Positions 17,439 through 28,308 are shown, counted from the first letter of the stretch. The stretch: DNA of 64,000 bases from Martelella sp. HB161492 (GCF_013184775.1 NZ_JAATVV010000001.1:496001-560000), one strand, 5' to 3'. Made by a program: numbers and translations. The notes: generated from the sequence alone by a model not told the origin.

Positions 17439-18326
17439 CTATTTCAGCGCGGCGATCAAAGCTTTCAATTCGTTCTCGACCTTGGGACGGATATCCGGAC
17501 GTTTCAGCGCCAGCGCCACATTGGCAATGATGAAACCTTCCTTGGAGCCGCAATCATAGGTCTGGCCGTCAAAGGCATAGCCATAGAAGGCCTGTTCCTT
17601 GGCGAGCTTCAGCATTCCATCCGTCAGCTGGATTTCATTGCCCGCACCGCGCTCGAGATTGGCAAGGATCGGGAAGATTTCCGGCTGCAGGATATAACGG
17701 CCATTGATGAAATAATTCGACGGCGCGGTTCCGGGTTCCGGCTTCTCTACCATTTCCGTGATCTTGAAGCCGCTGCCAACGCTTTCGCCGACGCCAACGA
17801 TACCATATTTATGTGTCTGGGACGGGTCACATTCCTCAACCGAGATCACGTTGCCACCGCTGACATCATATACATCCATCATGCCCTTCAGGCACGGGAC
17901 GTCCGCAGCCATGACCATGTCCGGCAGGATCAGCGCGAAAGGTTCGGGGCCGATGATCTCGCGGGCACACCAGACGGCATGGCCAAGACCGTGCGGCTCC
18001 TGCTGACGGGTAAAGGTCGAGGTGCCGGCCTTCGGCAGCATATCGGTCAGAAGGCTCAGCTCCGCCTTCTTGTTGCGTGCCTTCAGCGTCGCTTCCAGCT
18101 CGTACTGAATATCGAAATAATCTTCGATGACGTGCTTGTTGCGGCCCGTGACGAAAACAAAATGCTCAATGCCGGCGGCGATCGCTTCATCGACCACATA
18201 CTGAATGATCGGCTTGTCTACGACAGGAAGCATTTCCTTCGGCACAACCTTGGTCGCCGGCAAAAACCGGGTCCCGAGCCCGGCGACAGGGAGAACGGCT
18301 TTACGCACCTTACGAAATTCAGACAA
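17439..18326 (-). CDS. galU: UTP--glucose-1-phosphate uridylyltransferase (TTG start)
   Basis: GalU makes UDP-glucose from UTP and glucose 1-phosphate for cell-surface polysaccharides. The 295-aa protein has the nucleotide motif [29 protein letters not shown] and VEKPEPG. The only start that fits the family is a TTG at 18324-18326, with a strong GGAGG box five bases upstream. The AT-rich leader upstream probably contains its promoter. KdsD, the hydrolase and galU all lie on the same strand, which suggests a loose surface-sugar neighbourhood. Confidence 0.95.
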   Translation of the reverse strand: MSEFRKVRKAVLPVAGLGTRFLPATKVVPKEMLPVVDKPIIQYVVDEAIAAGIEHFVFVTGRNKHVIEDYFDIQYELEATLKARNKKAELSLLTDMLPKAGTSTFTRQQEPHGLGHAVWCAREIIGPEPFALILPDMVMAADVPCLKGMMDVYDVSGGNVISVEECDPSQTHKYGIVGVGESVGSGFKITEMVEKPEPGTAPSNYFINGRYILQPEIFPILANLERGAGNEIQLTDGMLKLAKEQAFYGYAFDGQTYDCGSKEGFIIANVALALKRPDIRPKVENELKALIAALK

Positions 18327-18452
18327 GTAAACCTCCAGTTAAATTACCAGGCCAGCATATAATTATCAGTCTCTAATATGAACATTGGATAACAAAATCA
18401 GAGCAATGGTGCAATCATCGTCGTTCAGCTGAAACGATTAAATATAAATGAA

Positions 18453-18480
18453 AACGGGGGCGGAAAGTTCCGCCCCCGTT
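18453..18480 (-). terminator. Intrinsic terminator of the gltB-gltD unit
   Basis: A 13-bp perfect stem (AACGGGGGCGGAA with TTCCGCCCCCGTT, 2-base loop) lies 10 bases beyond the gltD stop. On the minus strand it is followed by TTCATTT. Confidence 0.85.
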
Positions 18481-18489
18481 GAAATTCTC

Positions 18490-19944
18490 TTACCGTGGCA
18501 GGAGGCTGGTTCCCATCAGCGTCTCGTCAATCGCGCGCGCCGCCTGCCGCCCCTCGCGGATGGCCCAGACCACCAGCGACTGGCCGCGCCGGATATCGCC
18601 GGCCGTCCAGAACTTGTCGACGGATGTCTTGTAATCGGTGTCATTGGCGACAACATTGACCGAGCCGCGACTATCGGTATTCAGCGTCAGCCGACCTTCC
18701 AGTTCCGACAGGATGCCGGTCTTCAGCGGGCCGCGGAAACCGATCGCAATGAAGGCAAGGTCAGCCTTGATGACGAATTCAGTGCCGGCGATCGGCTTGC
18801 GCCGTTCATCGACATGGCAGCATTTCACGCCCGTCAGCACGCCTTCTTCGCCGACGAATTCCAGCGTTGCGACCTGGAATTCGCGAATTGCGCCTTCTGC
18901 CTGAGACGACGAGGTGCGCATTTTCGTTGCCCAGAATGGCCAAACGGCCAGCTTGTCTTCCTTCTCCGGCGGCTGCGGGCGAATATCAAGCTGGGTGACC
19001 TTGACGGCGCCCTGACGGAAGGCGGTGCCAACGCAGTCAGACGCCGTATCACCACCGCCGACAACGACGACATGCTTGCCACCGGCCAGAATTGGCTCGG
19101 ACGGCCAGCCGGTCGATTCGATGTTTTCACGGCCGACCCGGCGGTTCTGCTGCACCAGATAGGGCATGGCATCATGCACGCCATGCAGCTCTTCGCCGCC
19201 AATGCCCGATGCGCGCGGCGTTTCCGAACCGCCGCAATAAAGCACGGCATCATAATCGGCCAGCAGCTGCTCGACCTTGACGTCAACGCCAACATTGACG
19301 CCGCAGCGGAAGGTAACGCCCTCGCCCTTCATCTGCTCGACACGGCGATCGATGAAGTTCTTCTCCATCTTGAAGTCGGGAATACCGTAGCGCAGCAGAC
19401 CGCCGGGCTTGGATTCACGCTCATAGACATCGACATCGTGACCCGCACGGCCAAGCTGCTGGGCAGCCGCCATGCCGGCAGGGCCGGAACCGATGACCGC
19501 CACCTTCTTGCCGGTCTTGACCGTTGCCGGGCGTGGCACGATGAAGCCAAGCTCATAGGCCTTGTCGGCAATCGCCTGCTCGACCGTCTTGATCGACACC
19601 GGAATATCTTCCAGATTCAGCGTGCAGGCTTCCTCGCAAGGTGCCGGACAGACGCGACCGGTAAATTCCGGGAAGTTATTGGTCGAATGGAGATTGGCAA
19701 TCGCCTCTTTCCAGTTGCCATTATAGACCAGATCGTTCCAGTCCGGGATCTGGTTGTGAACCGGGCAGCCGGTCGGTCCATGGCAGTAGGGAATGCCGCA
19801 ATCCATGCAGCGGGCCGCCTGTTTCTGCACTTCCGGATCCGACATCGGAATGGTGAATTCGCGAAAATGGCGAATGCGGTCGGAAGCCGGCTGATACTTC
19901 GCAGTCTGCCGGTCGATTTCCAGAAATCCTGTTACCTTGCCCAT
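18490..19944 (-). CDS. gltD: Glutamate synthase (NADPH) small subunit
   Basis: The 484-aa beta subunit of GOGAT oxidises NADPH and passes electrons to the large subunit. It has the N-terminal 4Fe-4S cysteine clusters (CMDCGIPYCHGPTGC and CPAPCEEAC), the FAD-binding GSGPAGMAAA turn near residue 155, and a second Rossmann NADPH site with VVGGGDTASD. It starts 14 bases downstream of the small UPF0145 gene, within the gltB transcription unit. Confidence 0.97.
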   Translation of the reverse strand: MGKVTGFLEIDRQTAKYQPASDRIRHFREFTIPMSDPEVQKQAARCMDCGIPYCHGPTGCPVHNQIPDWNDLVYNGNWKEAIANLHSTNNFPEFTGRVCPAPCEEACTLNLEDIPVSIKTVEQAIADKAYELGFIVPRPATVKTGKKVAVIGSGPAGMAAAQQLGRAGHDVDVYERESKPGGLLRYGIPDFKMEKNFIDRRVEQMKGEGVTFRCGVNVGVDVKVEQLLADYDAVLYCGGSETPRASGIGGEELHGVHDAMPYLVQQNRRVGRENIESTGWPSEPILAGGKHVVVVGGGDTASDCVGTAFRQGAVKVTQLDIRPQPPEKEDKLAVWPFWATKMRTSSSQAEGAIREFQVATLEFVGEEGVLTGVKCCHVDERRKPIAGTEFVIKADLAFIAIGFRGPLKTGILSELEGRLTLNTDSRGSVNVVANDTDYKTSVDKFWTAGDIRRGQSLVVWAIREGRQAARAIDETLMGTSLLPR

Positions 19945-19958
19945 CTCTGCTCCTGCAG

Positions 19959-20282
19959 CTATTCAATCACAACGGCCGTACCCGAGGCCGAAACCATCAA
20001 CATCGCCCCGTTGCCGGAATCGATGTTCTCATAATCAATGTCCACGCCGACAACCGCGTTGCCACCCAGCCTTTCAGCTTCACGCTGAAGTTCGGCAAAG
20101 GCGATCTCGCGGGCTTCGCGCAGCGACTTTTCATAGGCACCGGAGCGCCCGCCAACGATGTCGCGAATGCCGGCCAGGAAATCCCGGAAGATGTTGGCGC
20201 CGAGGATCGCTTCCCCGGTCACCACGCCCTTATAGGCGCGGATCGTCTTTCCTTCGACTGAAGGTGTCGTCGTCATCAGCAT
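19959..20282 (-). CDS. UPF0145/YbjQ-family protein between gltB and gltD
   Basis: A 107-aa protein of the YbjQ family (pentameric, sometimes labelled heavy-metal-binding domain). Family features include [29 protein letters not shown], a helix of [20 protein letters not shown] and GVDIDYENI at the end. It has no signal or membrane segment. Its place, 217 bases after gltB and 14 bases before gltD on the same strand, means it is probably co-transcribed with glutamate synthase, but no functional link can be shown. Two ATGs two codons apart could serve as the start. Confidence 0.85.
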   Translation of the reverse strand: MLMTTTPSVEGKTIRAYKGVVTGEAILGANIFRDFLAGIRDIVGGRSGAYEKSLREAREIAFAELQREAERLGGNAVVGVDIDYENIDSGNGAMLMVSASGTAVVIE

Positions 20283-20499
20283 GCAAGACCCGCCTTCCCT
20301 TCGGCATAAGCCCGGTCTGCCTCCTTGAGGCAGCAACCAGCAGTTTTACATTTTGAGCAGAAAATACGAACCGTCCACATCTTTTGTGCCTGCCTCCTTA
20401 CTTCCTTCTGCGGGCGCGTGAGTCAAGCCTTCCACGCCGTTTGAAGTCCATAAGCCAGCGTCCCGGCTCCGCAGACAGGCTGCAGGGCCGGAAAACCGC

Positions 20500-23400
20500 T
20501 TATTCCGCAGCGACACCCATGCGCATGCGCTCCATATCCTCGAGCGCACGGCGATATTCAACCGGCATGACCTTGCGGAACATCGGACGGTAGGTCGCCC
20601 AGTCGTCCAGAATGGCCTTGGCGCGGGCCGAGCCGGTGTAGTGGAGGTGTTTCGAGATCAGCTGAACCAGACGCTCCTCGTCATGACGTGTCATGTCTTC
20701 GGAAACATCGACGCGGCCCTTATGCATCAGATCGCCGCCATGATGGTGCAGCTTTTCCAGCATGTCATCTTCTTCCGGCACAGGCTCCAGCATGACCATG
20801 GCCATGTTGCAGCGTTCGGCAAAATCGCCGCTCTCATCGAGAACATAGGCAACACCGCCGGACATGCCGGCCGCGAAGTTCCGGCCCGTGGGCCCGAGAA
20901 CGACGACGACACCGCCGGTCATATATTCGCAGCCATGATCGCCGACGCCTTCGACAACTGCGATCGCGCCGGAGTTACGCACTGCGAAACGCTCGCCTGC
21001 AACACCATGGAAATAGCACTCGCCCGTGGTGGCGCCGTAAAGCACGGTATTGCCGACGATGATCGACTGTTCCGGAACGATCGGCGAATTCGCGGGCGGC
21101 CGGACGATGATCTTGCCGCCCGAAAGCCCCTTGCCGACATAGTCATTGCCATCGCCGACGAGATCGAAGGTGATGCCATTGGCAAGGAAAGCGCCGAAGG
21201 ACTGGCCGGCCGTGCCATGCAGCGTGACCGAAATCGTGTCTTCCTTGAGCCCCTTGTGGTTCCAGCGCTTGACCAGTTCGCCCGACAGCATAGCCCCCGC
21301 CGAACGGTCGACATTCTTGATGTCGATGTCAAAGGCGACCGGTTCCTTGCTTTCAAGTGCCGGCATGGCCTTCTCGATCATCTTGCGGTCGAGAATATCG
21401 TCGATCGGATGCTTCTGGCGCATGGTCCAGCAGGTTTCGTCCTTTTCGGCCGGAACCCGGTGGAAGATCCGCGAGAAATCGAGCCCGCGGGATTTCCAGT
21501 GGGCAATCGCCTCATCCTTGTCGAGGATTTCGACAGCACCGATCACGTCATCCAGACGGGTGAAGCCAAGCGAAGCCAGGATCTCGCGCAGCTCTTCTGC
21601 AACGAAGAAGAAGTAGTTGACCACATGTTCCGGCGTGCCCTTGAAGCGCTTTCTGAGCACCGGATCCTGGGTGGCAACGCCCACGGGACAAGTATTCAGA
21701 TGGCACTTGCGCATCATGATGCAGCCCGCCGCGATCAGCGGCGCGGTGGAGAAGCCGAATTCATCGGCACCAAGCGCTGCGCCGATCAGCACGTCGCGGC
21801 CGGTCTTCAGACCGCCATCAACCTGCAGGGCAATGCGCGAACGCAAGCCGTTCAGCACCAGCGTCTGCTGGGTTTCGGCCAGGCCGATTTCCCAGGGGCT
21901 GCCGGCATGTTTCAGCGAGGTCAGCGGCGAAGCGCCGGTACCGCCATCAAAACCGGAGACAGTGATATGATCGGCCCGCGCCTTGGCGACACCGGCTGCA
22001 ACCGTGCCGACACCGACTTCGGAGACCAGCTTGACCGAGACATCAGCCGTCGGGTTGACGTTCTTCAGGTCGAAGATCAGCTGTGCCAGATCCTCGATCG
22101 AATAGATGTCATGATGCGGCGGCGGCGAAATCAGGCCGACACCCGGGGTTGAGTGACGGGTCTTGGCGATCGTCGCATCCACCTTGTGGCCGGGCAGCTG
22201 GCCGCCCTCACCGGGCTTGGCACCCTGAGCGACCTTAATCTGCATCATGTCGGCATTGACGAGATATTCCGTCGTCACGCCGAACCGGCCGGAAGCAACC
22301 TGCTTGATCGCCGAGCGTTCAGCCGGATGCTGACCATTGGCGAGCGGCAGATAGCGCTCGGCTTCCTCGCCGCCTTCACCCGTATTCGACTTGCCGCCGA
22401 TCTGGTTCATCGCCCGCGCCAGCGTCGTATGGGCTTCACGCGAGATCGAGCCAAAGGACATGGCGCCCGTGGCGAAACGCTTGACGATTTCGCTGGCCGG
22501 CTCGACATCTTCAATCGCCACCGGCTTGCGGCCAAGTTCTTCCGCCGACTTGACGCGGAACAGGCCGCGGATGGTGTTCATCCGGAGCGCGCTCTCGTTT
22601 TCCATCCGCGAGAAGGCGTCATAACGGTCGCGCGCATTGCCGCGCACGGCGTGCTGCAGCTCGGCCACCGCATTCGGCGTCCAGGCATGCGCCTCGCCGC
22701 GCATGCGATAGGCATATTCGCCGCCAATATCGAGCGTCGAGGACAGGATCGGGTCCTTGCCGAAAGCAGAGCGGTGACGCATCACCGTTTCTTCAGCGAT
22801 TTCGCTGAGGCCGACGCCTTCGATCATCGATGCCGTGCCGAAGAAGAAGCGTTCGACGAACGCCGCCGAAAGGCCGATCGCATCGAAGATCTGCGCGCCG
22901 CAATAGGACTGATAGGTCGAAATGCCCATCTTGGACATGACCTTGAGCATGCCCTTGCCGATCGCCTTGATATAGCGATAAATCACTTCGCTGGAATCGA
23001 CTTCCTTGGGGAACAGACCCTTGCTGTGCATGTCTGCCAGCGTATCGAAGGCGAGATAGGGGTTGATGGCCTCGGCGCCATAGCCCGCCAGACAGCAGAA
23101 ATGATGCACTTCGCGCGGCTCGCCCGATTCCACCACGAGACCCACCGAGGTTCTCAGCCCCTTGCGGATCAGGTGATGGTGGACGGCAGCCGTCGCCAGA
23201 AGGGCGGGCAGCGCGATACGATCCGGTCCGATCTGGCGATCCGACAGGATGATGATGTTGTAACCGCCGCGCACGGCCGCTTCCGCCCGCTCGCACAGCC
23301 GGTCGATCATCGCCGGCATGCCCGCATCGCCCTCACTCGCATCATAGGTGATATCGAGCGTCTTGGTGTCAAAACGATCCTCGGTATGGCCGATATTGCG

Positions 23401-25224
23401 GATCTTTTCCAGGTCGCCATTGGTCAGGATCGGCTGACGGACTTCAAGACGCTTTTCGCGCGAGGCGCCATCGTGATCGAGAATATTGGGCCGCGGGCCG
23501 ATGAAGGAGACAAGGCTCATCACCAGCTCTTCGCGGATCGGATCGATCGGCGGGTTGGTGACCTGGGCGAAGTTCTGCTTGAAATAGGTGTAAAGCAGCT
23601 TCGACTTGTCGGACATCGCCGAAATCGGCGTATCCGTCCCCATCGAGCCGATCGCCTCCTGGCCGGTGGTCGCCATCGGCGACATCAGCAGCTTGGTGTC
23701 TTCCTGGCTGTAGCCAAAGGCCTGCTGGCGGTCGAGCAGCGACACGTCGCGGCGCAACGCGCGCGGTTCAACCGGGTTCAGCTCTTCAAGGATCAGCTGG
23801 GTGCGGGCCAGCCAGTCCTGATAGGGATGCTTGCCGGCCAGTTCCGACTTGATTTCCTCGTCAGAGACGATGCGGCCCTTGTCCATGTCGATCAGCAGCA
23901 TCTTGCCGGGCTGCAGGCGCCACTTGGCCGCAATGTTTTCCTCGGCAACCGGCAGAACGCCGGCTTCGGAGGCCATGATGATGCGGTCATCCTTGGTGAT
24001 CAAATAGCGGGCCGGGCGCAGGCCGTTGCGGTCCAGCGTCGCGCCGATCTGACGGCCATCCGTGAAGGCAACGGCGGCGGGACCGTCCCATGGCTCCATC
24101 AGCGAGGCATGATATTCGTAAAAGGCCTTGCGTTCCGGGCTCATCGACTGGTTTCCGGCCCAGGCTTCCGGGATCAGCATCATCACCGCATGGGCGAGCG
24201 AATAGCCGCCCTGCACCAGGAATTCGAGCGCGTTGTCGAAACAGGCCGTATCCGACTGCCCCTCATAGGAAATCGGCCACAGCTTGGTGATGTCCTCGCC
24301 GAACAGCGGCGAGGAGACCGAGGCCTGACGTGCCGCCATCCAGTTCACATTGCCGCGCAGCGTGTTGATCTCGCCGTTATGAGCGACCATGCGATAGGGA
24401 TGCGACAGCTTCCAGGACGGGAAAGTGTTGGTCGAGAAGCGCTGATGCACCAGAGCCACGGCCGTTTCCACCCGCGGATCGGACAGATCCTTGTAATAGC
24501 TGCCGACCTGATAGGCGAGGAACATGCCCTTGTAGACGATGGTCGATGACGACAGCGACACGGCGTAAAAACCGGTCTCCTCGCCATTGCCCTCATTATA
24601 GATGGCGTTGGAAATGACCTTGCGCAGGATGAACAGCCGGCGCTCGAAGGCGGCATTGGTATCGGCACGCTTGCCGGCGCCGATGAAGACCTGCAGGTGA
24701 TAGGGCTCGGTCGCAGCGATATCCGGCGCCTTGGACAGCGACGAATTGTCGACCGGCACTTCACGGAAGCCGATGAAAACCTGATCCTCGTCTTCGATGA
24801 CCTTGCGGATCACGTCCTTGTAATGGGCGATCTTGGCTTCGTCGCGCGGCAGGAAGAAATAGCCGACGGCATATTCGCCAACCTTGGGCAGCACGATGCC
24901 TTCCGCCGCCATTTCCTCACGGAAAAAGCGATCGGGGATCTGCATCAGAATGCCGGCACCGTCACCCATCAGCGGATCAGCGCCGACGGCGCCGCGATGG
25001 GTGAGGTTTTCGAGAATGAAAAGACCGTCCTTGACGATCTGATGCGACTTCTCACCCTTCATGTGGGCGATGAAGCCGACGCCGCAGGCATCATGTTCGT
25101 TGCGCGGATCATAAAGGCCCTGACGTTTGTTCAGACGGCCTTCGGCAGCTTTGTTGGCGGCAGCTTTCACATCAACAGCAGCTACGTTTTCACCAGTGAG
25201 CGCGGATGGCGTCATCTTCGTCAT
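20500..25224 (-). CDS. gltB: Glutamate synthase (NADPH) large subunit
   Basis: The 1574-aa alpha subunit of GOGAT converts glutamine and 2-oxoglutarate into two glutamates. After a propeptide of 46 residues comes the Ntn nucleophile Cys47 in HDACGVGF, then the glutaminase domain, a central domain, the FMN/3Fe-4S synthase domain ([34 protein letters not shown]) and the C-terminal beta-helix ([23 protein letters not shown] in part). An AAGGAGG box precedes the ATG. With gltD it forms the ammonium-assimilation unit; the NAD-GDH at 51.8 kb runs the opposite, catabolic direction. Confidence 0.98.
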   Translation of the reverse strand: MTKMTPSALTGENVAAVDVKAAANKAAEGRLNKRQGLYDPRNEHDACGVGFIAHMKGEKSHQIVKDGLFILENLTHRGAVGADPLMGDGAGILMQIPDRFFREEMAAEGIVLPKVGEYAVGYFFLPRDEAKIAHYKDVIRKVIEDEDQVFIGFREVPVDNSSLSKAPDIAATEPYHLQVFIGAGKRADTNAAFERRLFILRKVISNAIYNEGNGEETGFYAVSLSSSTIVYKGMFLAYQVGSYYKDLSDPRVETAVALVHQRFSTNTFPSWKLSHPYRMVAHNGEINTLRGNVNWMAARQASVSSPLFGEDITKLWPISYEGQSDTACFDNALEFLVQGGYSLAHAVMMLIPEAWAGNQSMSPERKAFYEYHASLMEPWDGPAAVAFTDGRQIGATLDRNGLRPARYLITKDDRIIMASEAGVLPVAEENIAAKWRLQPGKMLLIDMDKGRIVSDEEIKSELAGKHPYQDWLARTQLILEELNPVEPRALRRDVSLLDRQQAFGYSQEDTKLLMSPMATTGQEAIGSMGTDTPISAMSDKSKLLYTYFKQNFAQVTNPPIDPIREELVMSLVSFIGPRPNILDHDGASREKRLEVRQPILTNGDLEKIRNIGHTEDRFDTKTLDITYDASEGDAGMPAMIDRLCERAEAAVRGGYNIIILSDRQIGPDRIALPALLATAAVHHHLIRKGLRTSVGLVVESGEPREVHHFCCLAGYGAEAINPYLAFDTLADMHSKGLFPKEVDSSEVIYRYIKAIGKGMLKVMSKMGISTYQSYCGAQIFDAIGLSAAFVERFFFGTASMIEGVGLSEIAEETVMRHRSAFGKDPILSSTLDIGGEYAYRMRGEAHAWTPNAVAELQHAVRGNARDRYDAFSRMENESALRMNTIRGLFRVKSAEELGRKPVAIEDVEPASEIVKRFATGAMSFGSISREAHTTLARAMNQIGGKSNTGEGGEEAERYLPLANGQHPAERSAIKQVASGRFGVTTEYLVNADMMQIKVAQGAKPGEGGQLPGHKVDATIAKTRHSTPGVGLISPPPHHDIYSIEDLAQLIFDLKNVNPTADVSVKLVSEVGVGTVAAGVAKARADHITVSGFDGGTGASPLTSLKHAGSPWEIGLAETQQTLVLNGLRSRIALQVDGGLKTGRDVLIGAALGADEFGFSTAPLIAAGCIMMRKCHLNTCPVGVATQDPVLRKRFKGTPEHVVNYFFFVAEELREILASLGFTRLDDVIGAVEILDKDEAIAHWKSRGLDFSRIFHRVPAEKDETCWTMRQKHPIDDILDRKMIEKAMPALESKEPVAFDIDIKNVDRSAGAMLSGELVKRWNHKGLKEDTISVTLHGTAGQSFGAFLANGITFDLVGDGNDYVGKGLSGGKIIVRPPANSPIVPEQSIIVGNTVLYGATTGECYFHGVAGERFAVRNSGAIAVVEGVGDHGCEYMTGGVVVVLGPTGRNFAAGMSGGVAYVLDESGDFAERCNMAMVMLEPVPEEDDMLEKLHHHGGDLMHKGRVDVSEDMTRHDEERLVQLISKHLHYTGSARAKAILDDWATYRPMFRKVMPVEYRRALEDMERMRMGVAAE

Positions 25225-25845
25225 TCAAGACCTCCTTCAAGCCTGACACAGGCAGGCGTTACCGGACCGCCCGGACTTCGGCAGCGTTCCAAACGCAGCT
25301 CACCGGACGTTGCACGTAATTCTTATTTCCCTGATACCGGACCCGACCAGAAACCGAACCGGTGTGTCACACGACCCGCCGTTTTTTTCGGCCACGCCGC
25401 AACCTTGCCGCTTCCGGTTCGATTATAGACGCAAAATTCGGCCTGCGTCAGCCCCTCGGAAATGTTGCGCGACAATTCTGCTACTCCAGACAGAAAAATA
25501 GGACAGCATAACTGTCCTATCACCGCTTGATATGCCAGAAAGTTTTGATGATGGCAAGTGAAATCGTAAACATTCTGTCGCCGATGCGAGCGTAAATTAC
25601 CAAACATAACCGGATCAAGCAACTTTCTTGCGCAAACACCACCCATGCGGGACAGAGTGAGAAAATTGCGGCCAAATATGCGCGAAATTCAGCCCAAAGC
25701 CGCCGCCAGCGCAATTTCCTGCATCATTCCGCCTGCGGCCGATCTTCAGGCCGCGCCAAGCATTAGCCCTTTTCTTCGATCAGGACTTGGCCGATAGTGC
25801 CGCCGCCCTCCCGAGCGGACATAGAATATAAAGTCAGGATCGATC
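25225..25845. other. 621-base gap between gltB and the threonine aldolase gene
   Basis: This divergent gap must hold the promoters of both flanking genes. Apart from the hairpin with T-run at about 25491-25520, I see no convincing gene. Short open frames on both strands lack ribosome-binding sites and coding character. The part nearest 25500-25700 is less GC-rich than the surrounding genes. Confidence 0.5.
25491..25520 (-). terminator. Hairpin plus T-run in the gltB leader (attenuator-like)
   Basis: On the minus strand ATAGGACAG-TTATG-CTGTCCTAT is a perfect 9-bp palindrome followed directly by TTTTTC. It lies about 270 bases upstream of the gltB start on the gltB strand. It could be a terminator for a short upstream transcript, an attenuator, or a protein-binding palindrome. 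Confidence 0.45.
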
Positions 25846-26895
25846 ATGTATTTTGCCTCAGACAACTGGGCCGGCGCCCACCCCGCCATCGGCGAAGCCC
25901 TCAATCGCGAACAGTCGGGCTTTGCCGCAGCCTATGGCACTTCAACGCTGGACCGGCGCATTGAAGACCGTTTCAACACGCTTTTCGAACGCGAGGTTTC
26001 CGTCTTTTTCGTCGGCACGGGCACGGCGGCCAATTCGCTGTCCCTGTCTGCAATCGGCCGCCCCGGCGGGGTGGTGTTCTGCCACCGCGAGGCCCACATC
26101 GCCAATGACGAGGGTGGCGCGCCGGAATATTTCACCACCGGGGGCCGGCTGGCGACCGTCTCCGGCGCCAATGGCAAGATCGATCCGACGGCGCTGGAAA
26201 AGACCATCGCCCGCTATCCGGCCGGCTTCATCCATCACGGCCAGCCCATGGCGGTGTCGCTGACCCAGTCCACCGAGATCGGCACCGTCTACAGTCTGGA
26301 TGAGATTGATGCCGTCGCCGACATCGCCCGCCACCATGAATTGCCACTGCACATGGACGGCGCCCGCTTTGCCAATGCGCTGGTCGCGCTCGGCTGCACG
26401 CCGGCCGAAATGACCTGGAAGCGCGGCGTCGACATTCTTTCCTTCGGCGGCACCAAGAATGGCTGCTGGTGCGCGGAGGCGATTGTCTTCATGCATCCGG
26501 AAAAGGCCCGGGAAATGCCCTATATCCGCAAGCGCGCCGCCCAGCTTTTCTCCAAGACGCGTTTCATCTCGGCGCAGTTTGACGGCTATTTCGAAAATGA
26601 CCTCTGGCTCGACCTCGCCCGCCATTCCAACGCCATGGCCGACCGTCTGCGCACCGCGATCACAGCGTCAAAAACGGCACGGCTGGCCTGGGACACCCAA
26701 TCCAACGAGGTGTTTGTCATCTTGCCGGAAAAAAGTGTTCAGGAGGCCTGGGGCGCCGGCGCCCGCTTCCATGACTGGCTGGTTCCCGTCGATACGCCCG
26801 ACCTCGTCAAACCCGGCGAAATGCTGGTCCGGCTGGTGACTAGCTTTGCCACGACCAGCCAGGAAGTCGACCAGGTGCTGACCTACATGAAGTGA
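25846..26895 (+). CDS. Low-specificity threonine aldolase family protein
   Basis: A 349-aa PLP enzyme of fold type I that splits L-threonine or allo-threonine (or phenylserine-type substrates) to glycine and an aldehyde. Features are SDNWAGAHPAI at the N-terminus, the FVGTGTAANSLSL cofactor-phosphate loop, the aspartate in HMDGARFANA and the PLP lysine in SFGGTKNGCW. The length is normal. The gene starts a rightward run, but a hairpin at 26930 and a gap of 177 bases separate it from the bufferin operon, so it is probably independent. Confidence 0.9.
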   Translation: MYFASDNWAGAHPAIGEALNREQSGFAAAYGTSTLDRRIEDRFNTLFEREVSVFFVGTGTAANSLSLSAIGRPGGVVFCHREAHIANDEGGAPEYFTTGGRLATVSGANGKIDPTALEKTIARYPAGFIHHGQPMAVSLTQSTEIGTVYSLDEIDAVADIARHHELPLHMDGARFANALVALGCTPAEMTWKRGVDILSFGGTKNGCWCAEAIVFMHPEKAREMPYIRKRAAQLFSKTRFISAQFDGYFENDLWLDLARHSNAMADRLRTAITASKTARLAWDTQSNEVFVILPEKSVQEAWGAGARFHDWLVPVDTPDLVKPGEMLVRLVTSFATTSQEVDQVLTYMK

Positions 26896-26929
26896 CACAA
26901 CGCTCACGTGCAGGTGAACGCCCGTGTTC

Positions 26930-26955
26930 GCCGGATGACGGCTCCGTCATCCGGC
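26930..26955 (+). terminator. Perfect 12-bp hairpin after the threonine aldolase gene
   Basis: GCCGGATGACGG and CCGTCATCCGGC pair around a 2-base loop 35 bases beyond the stop codon. There is no T-run, so termination is inferred from position only. Confidence 0.4.
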
Positions 26956-27072
26956 GTGATCCCTGAGTGCCGCGGCATTGATTTCCAGTTGAAGGCCGAA
27001 CGCACCACACTTCTCCTCGCAGGCAGATGCCTGAGGGACGGCCCCCGACGGGCCGAAAACGAGGAGAAGACC

Positions 27073-27369
27073 ATGACCGATACGAAACTGACCGCGACCG
27101 CCCTTGCCGGTGCCCTGATGGTTGCCGCTGCCGGCCTTGCCACCACGGCGCCGGCCAGCGCTGCCGATGCCAAATGCTATGGCGTGGCCCTTGCCGGCCA
27201 GAATGATTGCGCCGCCGGCCCCGGCACCACCTGCGCCGGCACGTCCAAGGTCGATTATCAGGGCAATTCCTGGAAATATGTCGCCGAAGGCTCCTGCACC
27301 AAGATGATGCTGCCGGGCGAACGCATGGGCTCGCTCACCCCGCTGACGCGCGACCTGCCCGAAATGTGA
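27073..27369 (+). CDS. bufA1: BufA1-type bufferin metallophore precursor (DUF2282)
   Basis: A 98-aa RiPP precursor. Residues 1-34 form a long signal peptide ([17 protein letters not shown]) that exports the product to the periplasm. The mature part has four cysteines in the BufA1 pattern: [19 protein letters not shown] and GSC, with the [10 protein letters not shown] block. In characterised bufferins a core cysteine is converted to a thiooxazole by the MNIO enzyme encoded next door, and the product binds copper. Here the chemistry is inferred from family and operon. An AGGAGAAGACC box sets the start at 27073; a longer frame upstream is not homologous. Confidence 0.88.
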   Translation: MTDTKLTATALAGALMVAAAGLATTAPASAADAKCYGVALAGQNDCAAGPGTTCAGTSKVDYQGNSWKYVAEGSCTKMMLPGERMGSLTPLTRDLPEM

Positions 27370-27376
27370 TCCCCGC

Positions 27377-27407
27377 CGCGGACCGGAGCATCCCGCGCCG
27401 GTCCGCG
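27377..27407 (+). promoter_or_regulatory. Intercistronic stem-loop between bufA1 and the maturase gene
   Basis: CGCGGACCGG pairs with CCGGTCCGCG (10 bp, 11-base loop), starting 8 bases after the precursor stop. There is no T-run. Such hairpins often protect or partly terminate the upstream message, so that a small precursor is made in excess over its enzymes. Confidence 0.55.
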
Positions 27408-27426
27408 CATGGTGCAGGAGGTGACC

Positions 27427-28308
27427 ATGCCCAATTTTCAGGACAATGCGACCATTCCCGCCCGCGCCGGCGCCGGTTTCAAGACCAGCCATGCCGACGC
27501 CATTCTTGCGGCCGAGCACCGGATTGGCTTTCTCGAGGTCCATGCGGAGAATTATATGGGTGCCGGTGGCCATCCGCACCGGATCCTGTCGCGCATGCGC
27601 GCGGATTTTCCGCTCTCGGTTCACGGCGTCGGCATGTCGATCGGCGGCGGGCGCGATCTCGATTCCGCCCATCTTGGACGGCTGAAACAGGTCGTCAGCC
27701 GCTATGAGCCCGGGCTGGTATCCGAACATCTGGCCTGGTCCACCCATGAAAGTGCCTATTTCAACGATCTGTTGCCGCTGCCCTATAACCGGGAGACGCT
27801 CGATCGCGTCGTCGACCATATCGATCAGATCCAGACCGCCCTCGGCCGGCAGATCCTGCTTGAAAACCCCTCAAGCTACCTCGTCTTCGACAGTTCGACA
27901 CTCAGCGAGACCGAATTCCTCGAAGCGGTGAGCCGCAGGTCCGGCTGCGGACTGCTTCTGGATGTCAATAATGTCTATGTCTCGGCCATCAATACCGGCT
28001 TTGACCCGCTTGCCTATCTGAAGACCTTTCCCTTGGAGCGGATCGGCGAGATCCATCTTGCCGGCCATGCGGAAGAAGACGATGACGACGGCCACCGGCT
28101 GCTGATCGATGCCCATGACCGTCCGGTCGCAGACCCCGTCTGGGCACTCTACGCCTTTGTCATCGCCCGCACCGGTCCGCTGCCGACACTGATCGAATGG
28201 GACAACGCCATTCCCGAATGGCCGGTGCTGATGCGCGAGGCAATCCGCGCCGAAACCATCATGAATGAAGAAGGCAACCGTCTGCTTCTGGGGGTGCGAC
28301 ATGGGTGA
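27427..28308 (+). CDS. bufB1: MNIO-family bufferin maturase (DUF692)
   Basis: A 293-aa TIM-barrel enzyme of the multinuclear non-heme iron-dependent oxidase family, formerly DUF692, which modifies cysteines of RiPP precursors. Probable metal ligands are visible in FLEVHAENYM, SVHGVGMS, SEHLAW, LLLDVNNVYVS, EIHLAGHAE and LIEWDNAI. A strong AGGAGGTG box fixes the start at 27427. It lies between the precursor and the BufC gene, overlapping the latter by 8 bases, so the enzyme and its partner are translationally coupled. Confidence 0.92.
   Translation: MPNFQDNATIPARAGAGFKTSHADAILAAEHRIGFLEVHAENYMGAGGHPHRILSRMRADFPLSVHGVGMSIGGGRDLDSAHLGRLKQVVSRYEPGLVSEHLAWSTHESAYFNDLLPLPYNRETLDRVVDHIDQIQTALGRQILLENPSSYLVFDSSTLSETEFLEAVSRRSGCGLLLDVNNVYVSAINTGFDPLAYLKTFPLERIGEIHLAGHAEEDDDDGHRLLIDAHDRPVADPVWALYAFVIARTGPLPTLIEWDNAIPEWPVLMREAIRAETIMNEEGNRLLLGVRHG

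Noticed and set aside
18448..20034. A 528-codon plus-strand frame across gltD
   Set aside because: Shadow of gltD and the terminator; rich in His/Arg/Asp/Gly as is usual for antisense frames here.
22153..24549. A 798-codon open frame on the plus strand
   Set aside because: It lies wholly antisense to gltB, whose protein is clearly recognisable. Long antisense frames are common in GC-rich codon patterns, and the translated sequence resembles no family.
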